From Mesostigma viride (Eukaryota > Streptophyta > Mesostigmatophyceae > Mesostigmatales > Mesostigmataceae): a stretch of DNA of 64,000 nt. The notes under the pieces were generated by a model. It did not search any database. It was not told where the DNA came from and saw only the letters and a list, made by a program, of their open reading frames with translations. This document shows positions 11,400-22,500 of this stretch, piece after piece. Made by a program: the position numbers and the translations under genes. Where the stretch lies: positions 783,986 to 847,985 of the forward strand of contig RPFO01000199.1 in the NCBI GenBank assembly GCA_009746045.1, read 5' to 3'. Position 1 is the first letter of the stretch; the number at the start of each line of letters is the position of its first letter.

Positions 11400-14300
11400 C
11401 CGCACACTAGACTTGAGGCCGTCCAGAAAGGTTTCGTGGAAGATCTTGAGGGAAGACGCCAGGGACGTCATTTGGATGTCTGGGGTGCCCGCGCGTGCGC
11501 AACAGGAGGGCACAGGGGCATGGCAGGTCCAGTGACAAGTAGGCTACCACATTAGCTTCACACGCCGAACGTAGTGTTGCGAACATGGGGAACACCCTAG
11601 TTGCTCGTGGCCGTGCTGCGATCTTGTTCATTTCTTTCTTGATAGATAGCGATGGTCGCTAATTGAGAGCCACGATGAGGGTATCCAAAGCATGTCACAG
11701 CAACCGCAAAAACTGGCAGTTTCAGATACCTGTACTATGGAGACGTTCCGATGTATTGTTATTGTTATTATGGAGACGTTCCGATGTATTGCTATTATTA
11801 TTATTACTATGGAGACGTTCCGATGTTTTCTTATTATTAATATGGAGACATTCCGATGTATTGTTGCTATTATTATGGAGACGTTCGATGTACTGTTATT
11901 ATTATTATTATTATTATGATGGAGACGATGACCCGATGCAACTCTGTACTGCAAATTAGCCTGGGTGCAGATGATGGCTAAACAGCTGGGGTGCAAAGGC
12001 CGGTGAAATGCCTTGACGGATACATCAGGCATAGGAGTATAGGCAAACGAGCCTTGCCACTGAAGGCAACCAGCTAGGGGGGTTCGGTATAACAACACGT
12101 GCCCAGACAGAGCGGTCTTATCTGGCCAGCTAGGTGGTGGGTGGGCGGTCATGCAGGCGTCTTGGAGGCACACCCGGGTGACGCCTGGGCCAACCAGAAA
12201 TACACGAGATAGGAGAGCACAACACCGCTCGGGAGAAACCAACAGGGGGGCGTGATGAGCCATCAACAGGAAGCTTGCAATCTTCACAGCAGGCAGGCGC
12301 TGGCATCCGCATCAGCATCCGCATCAACATAAAGCATGCGCATCATCATCAGCGGCAATGCTCACCGTCATCCCTCCCATCGGCGTCCTCCGTGGTGCCG
12401 GCCCCAGACGAGGGGCCCTGCGCATCCAGCTCATTCAGCAGCTGCCAGGGGGGGCATGCAACATGACAAGTCGTCGGCCGAGGATCATGCAAACGAGGTT
12501 AGTTACGTGAGGCTGTACCATGGAGTGATGTGCCTGCCATGCAGGAGCCGTGTCAGCAATGTGTGGGTCCTACGCAGCGCCTCATCGGATTGGCTGGCCA
12601 CTGGACCACAACATATGTACTACAGCCTCGTGCCTTTTGTCCTACACAAACACGTCTGCGGAAACGGCCTCTTGCGTGTCACATGCACTCGCACAGATCC
12701 CGCATGCGCACCCACAGTGACATCAGGGCATTCCATCGGGGGCCACCCTGCCGTGTGCGTCACATATGCCCGGTTTCCTGTCGGTGCCACAGGCAAGCCG
12801 AAGGAGGACGCATCCGTATGGAGCAAGCCAATCCTCGTTTCCCTCCTTGGTTTGTACACAGTGACCAAACACAGCGACCAAACACAGTGACCAAACATAG
12901 CGACCAAACACAGCAACCAAACACGGCTGCATCGCGGAGGATGTCGGAGGGAATGATACAAAAAACATGTAAAACATAACACGTGACCTATTTCAGGGGT
13001 ATCTGGGGAAAAACAGGTCCCATGTGGCCCCTCCTGCTGACATGTTGTGTCACCATGAAGTTGTGGCAGCACGCGGATTCCCCACGGCAGCGGCCCGCCA
13101 CACTAGATGCCCAACATCAACATAGGTGGAAGCACCCATGGGGTGTGCCGGGACCGCCAGCAGCACGGAGCCCCGTCCCCCCCCTTGCGTGCGCTCACCT
13201 GCGCGAGGCCCCCTCCCCCCCCCCTTGTGCACTCACCTGTGCGAGGGTGGGCACCTTCTCGGGGTCGAACGTGCGACAGTTGCGGGGGTCCATGGGCACG
13301 CACACGCGGCCCGTCTTGGGGTGGATGCAGAAGGGAGCCTTTAGCAGGTGGTTCATGTGCTTGGACACCTGGCGCGCGCAGGATAACAGGGACGTCGTCA
13401 CAAGCGTCAGGGGCCTGCAAGATGGAAGAGATTTGTGATAGAAATGATCCGATCGACCCGAACAGCAGCGACCGCAGCCATGGATTCCAACAGCAGCCGC
13501 AACGGCAGCAGCGGCAACAGCAGCAGCGGCAACAGCAGCCACGCATGATTCGAGGGATGGGAGGAGATACCCGTGGGCACCTTTTGCAACGCACAAGTTG
13601 ACAGCTTCACCATATTCCGGATGGCAGCTCCCGCCCCCTCACCTCCACATCAAGCCGCGGGTACAGGCTGGCAAAGACCACCTCCTGCAGGCAGCGGCCG
13701 AGGGCCGGATTCTTGGCCTTCTTGGGGGCGGGGATCTTGTCCACCGCGCGCTCCAGCTCGCGCCACCTGGACACGTTCAGCTCCCGCGCGTCAGGGTGGG
13801 ACCCGCGCCGCCCCCCGCCGCCCTGCCAGCTGGCGCGTAGCCGCGCGCACGTCTCTGCGAGCAGTACACGTGTGGCGATGAAAATGTGTGGTGTGATGGC
13901 CCATGCAATCATGCGGTATGGGATGGCAGTGGAAGGCGCCCGTGTCGAGATGCGCCCATCCTTGAGATATGCAGGCGGTGGTATCATGGTGTACTGTGCC
14001 ACAAGCCCGTATCATGGTGTACTGCGCCACGGGACTGCAGGGGGGCACGCCAGGGTCACAAGCTGCTATGGAGGACATTAAGGAAAGCTACATGCATGCA
14101 GGAAAAAACCCCTGGCTTTATCACCGTTGCCCTCTGCAACTGCACTAAAAATACCCAAATGTGAGCTACCACCAAACACAAGAGGCGAAAGACGAGAGGA
14201 TGCAACCACACTACGGTTAAAGTAGTTGTCAGAGAGTGTTACTACACAGAACTTGCCTTGTTGACACAGTGGTGAGACGAATCAGCAAGTGGTTATTCGA

Positions 14301-17300
14301 GAGAAAACGAGCAGGACCATGGCGGGATAACTCCTTCCCATGATGCCATTCCTCGCGGATCACCTTTGCCCGGCATCCTTGTCCGCTTCCAGCACCCTGT
14401 TTATGTCATCGTTGTTCACCTGTTCCCTTCATCCGAGCATCGGGCACTATCCTCCCCCCGCCGCAACGCTTCCCCTTACCTTCGTCAGGCACCATCGCGA
14501 GGATCTTCTCGAACGCCTCAGGTGTCTCCAGCAGTCCCTGGTTGGGCAGGTAGTCGCTCATCCAGAACTCGTACAGCACCGTGTAAGCGCGCCTGGTGGC
14601 CGTGGCGGCAGCGGGGGGCGGGGGGGGGGGGGGGCGCACATGAATACGCGCATGACAGGCAAGTCATGGCCTGACCAGAGCGAACGCCATCAGGGATGGC
14701 AGCACACGCCCCCCTAGTCTCCCCCGCGGGATGAATCACAGAAACACAAAATAGCGGGCGAAAAAACAAGCGTGCAAGAGGTAAGGGGCGCTTGAGTCTT
14801 TCTTTCCCACAACAAAAACATCTGTTTTTCTTCGACTGCTGCTGCTGCCCCAGAAAGATTGTCTTAGAACAAACCCCAGCTGTTACAGGAGCGTGCACTG
14901 TCCAGCCTTGAAGGAACTGGAATAGAACTTCAAGTTTAAAACATGTTTCAGCTGCATGTGTTTCGCCCACGAGGACAGCGCATGACAGGTGGCGCCCCCG
15001 TATGCGACCACCCCCCATGGAAGCGCATCTCATTTCGGTGGCCTGCTCCCCCCACCCCGTGACCCGAGCGGTTGCCTTGTGCCCGCAGACCCAAGGGTAG
15101 AAAGGTACTGCGGCAAGGTCCAAGAACCACACCCAATCCAATGTGCGGACAGATGTGTGAGCAGGGCTCACCGCAGGGAGGGGTGCAACGGCCACGACAG
15201 CTGCACTTTTCGGTTCTTCGCATCCGCCCCCTGAAGCATCGACACAAACAACGTCACCGATTCCGTGCAGGGCGACAAGCACAGCTCGAGACAGGTGTCA
15301 GTTCATGGTAACGATGGCCAGCTGGCAGAACGACTGCTTTGATAACGTACAAGCAGGCATTTCATAACAGGATGCCGTGCTAGTGTAATACACCAAAGTG
15401 TTTGTCATCACCCACTAATAGTACTAAAGGTACATAAATCGCGTCTATTCAGCCCACACCGCGGGCACACACGGGTTTTGGCACTGAGCCTTTACACGTG
15501 ATAGATGGATGGCAAGACGCGTGATGGATACGACGACAGCCTCTGAGGGTCTCCCGCACGCCGCGACCAAGCCTGACCACTATACATAAACAATTCTGCA
15601 AGAGGTGTGCACGCGACATGCTCGCGCAGGCAACGAGCCATGTGACGGCGCCATGAGTGTGGCCTCACGAGAGCACGCCAGCGGTCTCCACAACGGGGGG
15701 CAAGGGGGGCCGTGGAGAACGAAATGGCGTGCCGCGCGCAAGCATGCGTTGACACGAGGCTTGGTGGTGGAAGGGGGGGGGGGATTCGGGCACATACCGG
15801 AAAGCGCTTCTGATCCAAACCGTGCGTGGGGCGGGGGTTGCGATCTCCCCAGAAGCGCTCGCACCACGCAAAATCTCAAAACTACGACCGCGCTATCAAG
15901 TAGCCATGACAGCACACACACAGACCGTACAGACCGTGTGCACCAAATCAAGTCTCAGCACACGATCATAGTGATGCTGACGCGCTGGGTGCACGTGTGG
16001 TTTCGATGTGGCCGACGGCTATGAATAGCGCGACTCGCCACGCACCATGTAGATGCTGAAGTACTCAGCCACGGCGGAGCGCTGCTCGTTGGTGAGGCTG
16101 GCAGAGGACAGAATCCGGGGGGAGAGGCAAGCGCATGCACACAGGGGCATAAGGGCGCGCATGTGCGCACAGGGGCAGAAGGGCGCGCATGCATGAGGGC
16201 AGACAGACAGAGGGCATCAACATGGAAGCATGAGAAAGCCAGTCGTTGCTTGCATGAGTGGCGGGTGTGTATGTGGCCGAAATGAGAAAGGGAAATGCCA
16301 ACCCCGGCCAAAGCCCGTTTGCGAGTTTGGGAAAAACCGTTCTGCGTGGCAAACGCGATGTTCTATGCAAGGTAGCGTGCGCAGGACCGGGGGCGCGTTG
16401 CAGTCGCTGTCCACATCGCGGTTCATGCTTGTGACCCCGCAATTACAGTGTCGCCTTTCTATTGTGACCCCGTGCTCAGTGTCGCCTTGGGGCACGCCTA
16501 TGGTAAGGGTGGGTGGACCCTGTATTGTAGAGGTGCACCTAGTACTCACAGCTGTGCCTCGCCATCCCAGACCATATGACAGTACCATGGATGAGCACAA
16601 CTTGTACTTCAAGGTGACTTATTGTACTCACAGCCGCGCCTTGGAGTCGCACACCCAGCAGTGGACCCCTCGCCGCCCGCTGAACACCCACAGGATGTTG
16701 CGGAACCCGAAGTCCTCTGCGCGGGGCACGACGAGGCGCAAGGGATGGCATCGCCGGATGTGCGCGGGGCACGCAAGGACCGTGAGATGGCATCGCCGTA
16801 TATGCGCGGGGCACGCAAGGACCGTGAGATGGCATCGCCGTATATGCGCGGGGCACGCAAGGACCGTGAGATGGCATCGCCGTATATGCGCGGGGCACGC
16901 AAGGACCGTGAGATGGCATCGCCGTATATGCGCGGGGCACGCAAGGACCGTGAGATGGCATCGCCGTATATGCGCGGGGCACGCAAGGACCGTGAGATGG
17001 CATCGCCGTATATGCGCGGGGCACGCAAGGACCGTGAGATGGCATCGCCGTATATGCGCGGGGCACGCAAGGACCGTGAGATGGCATCGCCGTATACCGG
17101 CACGTTCGTAGCATCACTGCGGCATGTATGTATTAGTGGCGTGGGACAAGCCCGGTAAGGTTGCGACAGCCAACGCCCTCTGCGCGCAAACACAGGACTG
17201 ATGTCAACACAGGATACCAACACAGGACTGATGTCAACACAGGATACCAACACAGGACTGATGTCAACACAGGATACCAACACAGGACTGCATCGCACCA

Positions 17301-19412
17301 GCCTATGTGTTTGCAGCTTGGCAGTAGCGTAGCGATGTTGCCCTACCCAGACATCCTCTCCAACGGCAGGCACGCGCACGGGGAGGTGCAGACAAGACTG
17401 GCGTCGATCCGCATTGCGGACACGCTCACAGAGCAACAACCTGGTGCCAAACCGCCCTGTCGATGTGACCTCTTCTTGTTGATCCGCTGGTCGCTTCAGG
17501 TACATGGGTGTAAGGGCTGGGGTTGGGAGGAATAAGGCACATGGCCTCACCTTCCATGGGTATGCCAGTAGCGGGCTTGACTGACAAGAATGGTTGAAAA
17601 TTTGTCAAGCTGACGCTGGCTAGTCTCCTCCGTCACAAGAGGCGTTGAGAGCATTAAATGATGCATCTTCCCCTGCACGCAGTCTGCAGTAGAGTCTTGC
17701 CAGCACTATAGCCTATACAACCGCATATGCCCACTACAGTGTGCCACTGCATACGCCCACTAGAGTGTACCACCACATACGCCCACACGTACCCCTCAGT
17801 GCCGCGTCCACGATTTCGATGGCCACCGTCATGAGAGGCCAGCAGCGGCTGCACACGTCCGCGCCGCTGCAGCAGTTGCGCACGTCATCGTAGTCAGTCA
17901 TATCCTGGTTGGGAAAGGGGGGGGGAAAGACATAGCTGACATATAAGTCACTAAGCAGTATGGGTCTGTCATGCCCGGGGGCAAGGGGGGCAAGGGGGAC
18001 AAGGGGGGCAAGGGGGGCAAGGGGGGCAAGGGGGGCAAGGGGGCAAGGGGGCAAGGGGGGCAAGGGGGGCAAGGGGGGCAAGGGGGCAAGGGGGCAAGGG
18101 GGGCAAGGGGGCAAGGGGGCAAGGGGCAAGGGGCAAGGGGCAAGGGGCAAGGGGGTAAGGGGGGCAAGGCAAGGGGGCAAGGGGCAAGGGGGCAAGGGGG
18201 CAAGGGGGGCAAGGGGGGCAAGGGGGGCAAGGGGGGCAAGGGGGGCAAGGGGGCAAGGGGGGCAAGGGGGCAAGGGGGGCAAGGGGGCAAGGGGGCAAGG
18301 GGGCAAGGGGGGCAAGGGGCAAGGGGCAAGGGGGGCAAGGGGTAAGGGGGCAAGGGGGCAAGGGGGCAAGGGGGCAAGGGGGGCAAGGGGGCAAGGGGGC
18401 AAGGGGGCAAGGGGGGCAAGGGGGGCAAGGGGGACAAGGGGGCAAGGGGGACAAGGGGGCAAGGGGGGCAAGGGGGGCAAGGGGGGCAAGGGGGGCAAGG
18501 GGGCAAGGGGGCAAGGGGGCAAGGGGGGCAAGGGGGCAAGGGGGGCAAGGGGGCAAGGGGGCAAGGGGGGCAAGGGGGCAAGGGGGCAAGGGGGGCAAGG
18601 GGGCAAGGGGGCAAGGGGGGCAAGGGGGGCAAGGGGGCAAGGGGGCAAGGGGGCAAGGGGGCAAGGGGGGCAAGGGGGGCAAGGGGGCAAGGGGGCAAGG
18701 GGGGCAAGGGGGCAAGGGGGCAAGGGGGGCAAGGGGGGCAAGGGGGCAAGGGGGCAAGGGGGGCAAGGGGGCAAGGGGGCAAGGGGCAAGGGGGGCAAGG
18801 GGGCAAGGGGGCAAGGGGGCAAGGGGGGCAAGGGGGCAAGGGGGGCAAGGGGGGCAAGGGGGGCAAGGGGGGCAAGGGGGCAAGGGGGGCAAGGGGGCAA
18901 GGGGGCAAGGGGGGCAAGGGGGCAAGGGGGGCAAGGGGGCAAGGGGGCAAGGGGGGCAAGGGGGCAAGGGGCAAGGAGGGTAAGGGGCAAGGGGAGGCAA
19001 ACCGTCGGAGCTTGTGAAGTCGCACTATGTCACGGAGGCGGCCGACGATGCGCAACGGGCCACTGGGCGAGTTGGGGTTGGGGTTGGGGTTGGGGGTTGG
19101 GTTGGGGTTGGGGTTGGGGTTGGGGTTGGGGTTGGGGTTGGGGTTGGGGTTGGGGTTGGGGTTGGGGTTGGGTTGGGTTGGGTTGGGGTTGGGGTGGGGT
19201 TGGGGTTGGGGTTGGGGTTGGATTGGGGTTGGGGTTGGGGTTGGGGTTGGGGGTTGGGGGTTGGGGTCGGGGTTGGGGGGTTGGGGTTGGGGTTGGATTG
19301 GGATTGGGGTCGGGGTCGGGTCGGGTCGGGTCGTGGGGTCGGGGTGGGGTCGGGTCGGGTCGGGGTCGGGTCGGGGTCGGGGTCGGGTCGGGTCGGGGTC
19401 GGGGTCGGGGTC

Positions 19413-19444
<32 letters not shown>

Positions 19445-19538
19445 TCGGTCGGGGTCGGGGTCGGGGTGGGGTCGGGGTCGGGTCGGGGTCGGGTCGGGGG
19501 GTCGGGTCGGGGTCGGGTCGGTCGGGGTCGGGGTGGGT

Positions 19539-19597
<59 letters not shown>

Positions 19598-22500
19598 TGG
19601 GGTTGGGGTTGGGGTTGGGGTTGGGGTTAGGGTTGGGATTAAGGAAGAAGGTGCTGCTTGCGCGGTGTGTTGCTTGAGGCAATACACGCAGCGAAGCGCA
19701 GCTAACCCACAAGAGCGATGTCACAAGATTTTAGTCCACTTCTCCAGCAGTAGTATTAATTAATTCTGTCGGTCATAAGAGCATGGTCAGCTTTACATTT
19801 TATTGCACGCGTCCTTCATCTCATATGATCCCTAGCCACGATAACACCCATCGGGTGATATGGGCCCGATCTCATTCGATCCCTAGCCACGATAACACCC
19901 ATCGGGTGATATGGGCCCGATCTCATTCGATCCCTAGCCACGATAACACCCATCGGGTGATATGGGCCCGATCTCATTCGATCCCTAGCCACGATAACAC
20001 CCATCGGGTGATATGGGCCCGATCTCATATGATCCCTAGCCACGATAACACCCATCGGGTGATATGGGCCCGATCTCATTCGATCCCTAGCCACGATAAC
20101 ACCCATCGGGTGATATGGGCCCGATCTCATATGATCCCTAGCCACGATAACACCCATCGGGTGATATGGGCCCGATCTCATTCGATCCCTAGCCACGATA
20201 ACACCCATCGGGTGATATGGGCCCGATCTCATTCGATCCCTAGCCACGATAACACCCATCGGGTGATATGGGCCCGATCTCATTCGATCCCTAGCCACGA
20301 TAACACCCATCGGGTGATATGGGCCCGATCTCATATGATCCCTAGCCACGATAACACCCATCGGGTGATATGGGCCCGATCTCATACCATCCCTAGCCAC
20401 GATAACACCCATCGGGTGATATGGGCCCGATCTCATATGATCCCTAGCCACGATAACACCCATCGGGTGATATGGGCCCGATCTCATTCGATCCCTAGCC
20501 ACGATAACACCCATCGGGTGATATGGGCCCGATCTCATTCGATCCCTAGCCACGATAACACCCATCGGGTGATATGGGCCCGATCTCATACGATCCCTAG
20601 CCACGATAACACCCATCGGGTGATATGGGCCCGATCTCATTCGATCCCTAGCCACGATAACACCCATCGGGTGATATGGGCCCGATCTCATTCGATCCCT
20701 AGCCACGATAACACCCATCGGTGATATGGGCCCGATCTCATACCATCCCTAGCCACGATAACACCCATCGGGTGATATGGGCCCGATCTCATTCGATCCC
20801 TAGCCACGATAACACCCATCGGGTGATATGGGCCCGATCTCATACCATCCCTAGCCACGATAACACCCATCGGTGATATGGGCCCGATCTCATACCATCC
20901 CTAGCCACGATAACACCCATCGGGTGATATGGGCCCGATCTCATTCGATCCCTAGCCACGATAACACCCATCGGGTGATATGGGCCCGATCTCATACGAT
21001 CCCTAGCCACGATAACACCCATCGGGTGATATGGGCCCGATCTCATTCGATCCCTAGCCACGATAACACCCATCGGGTGATATGGGCCCGATCTCATTCG
21101 ATCCCTAGCCACGATAACACCCATCGGGTGATATGGGCCCGATCTCATATGATCCCTAGCCACGATAACACCCATCGGGTGATATGGGCCCGATCTCATT
21201 CGATCCCTAGCCACGATAACACCCATCGGGTGATATGGGCCCGATCTCATTCGATCCCTAGCCACGATAACACCCATCGGGTGATATGGGCCCGATCTCA
21301 TTCGATCCCTGGCCACGATAACACCCATCGGGTGATATGGGCCCGATCTCATACCATCCCTAGCCACGATAACACCCATCGGGTGATATGGGCCCGATCT
21401 CATTCGATCCCTAGCCACGATAACACCCATCGGGTGATATGGGCCCGATCTCATACGATCCCTAGCCACGATAACACCCATCGGGTGATATGGGCCCGAT
21501 CTCATACCATCCCTAGCCACGATAACACCCATCGGGTGATATGGGCCCGATCTCATTCGATCCCTAGCCACGATAACACCCATCGGGTGATATGGGCCCG
21601 ATCTCATTCGATCCCTAGCCACGATAACACCCATCGGGTGATATGGGCCCGATCTCATTCGATCCCTAGCCACGATAACACCCATCGGGTGATATGGGCC
21701 CGATCTCATTCGATCCCTAGCCACGATAACACCCATCGGGTGATATGGGCCCGATCTCATATGATCCCTAGCCACGATAACACCCATCGGGTGATATGGG
21801 CCCGATCTCATTCGATCCCTAGCCACGATAACACCCATCGGGTGATATGGGCCCGATCTCATACCATCCCTAGCCACGATAACACCCATCGGGTGATATG
21901 GGCCCGATCTCATTCGATCCCTAGCCACGATAACACCCATCGGGTGATATGGGCCCGATCTCATTCGATCCCTAGCCACGATAACACCCATCGGGTACAT
22001 AGATCTCCATCACGTGTACACATATCAATCAGGTGATGTGGACCCACAAAGGGAAGCTCGCCAGACACGGAGCAGCTGCGCGACACCATCCTACATAAAA
22101 CCAGGGTGTGCTCTGAGCCCCATCAGCCACGCTCACGGCTCATCTGATCCACGCACCACATCAAACACCAGCTCCCTCTCCACCGGCAAGAAGGCGCGCT
22201 CGCCCGACGCCGAGTAGGCGTTGCGCTTGGCGGGCTGTTGTGTGTGTGATCGGGGATGTAGCAGGGGGGGGCAGGCGGGGGGGGGGGGGGGGGGGAACGC
22301 CCGCATTCGACCCATCCGATGACGGTCCCAACCAGATGGGGGATTGTGGGTCCCACATACGTCCAAGAAGAGCAAGACCATTGAACAAGGGGAAGACAGG
22401 GGAACGACCACGACCACGGCCCAGAGGTAGCAAGCACAGGCCGTTGCAGAGCCATGAACCGTTTCAGAAACACGAGCTCAACATATAACCTTCACCGTTT

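Noticed and set aside
10088-11555. Long open frames (350-440 codons) on both strands over the 7-bp array
   Set aside because: A 7-bp unit without stops keeps several frames open. There is no protein signal apart from the primase exon that enters the array.
19071-19641. Chromosome end (telomere)
   Set aside because: Primase exons lie on both sides, so the array is internal.
17898-19763. Open frames up to about 600 codons (Gly/Lys/Arg or Pro/Leu/Ala repeats)
   Set aside because: These are pure products of the G-rich and hexamer arrays inside primase intron 4.
19783-22036. Long repeat proteins from the 51-bp array; also a CRISPR-like look
   Set aside because: 51 is a multiple of 3, so frames stay open. 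There are no unique spacers between units, and the array lies in an intron of a eukaryotic gene.
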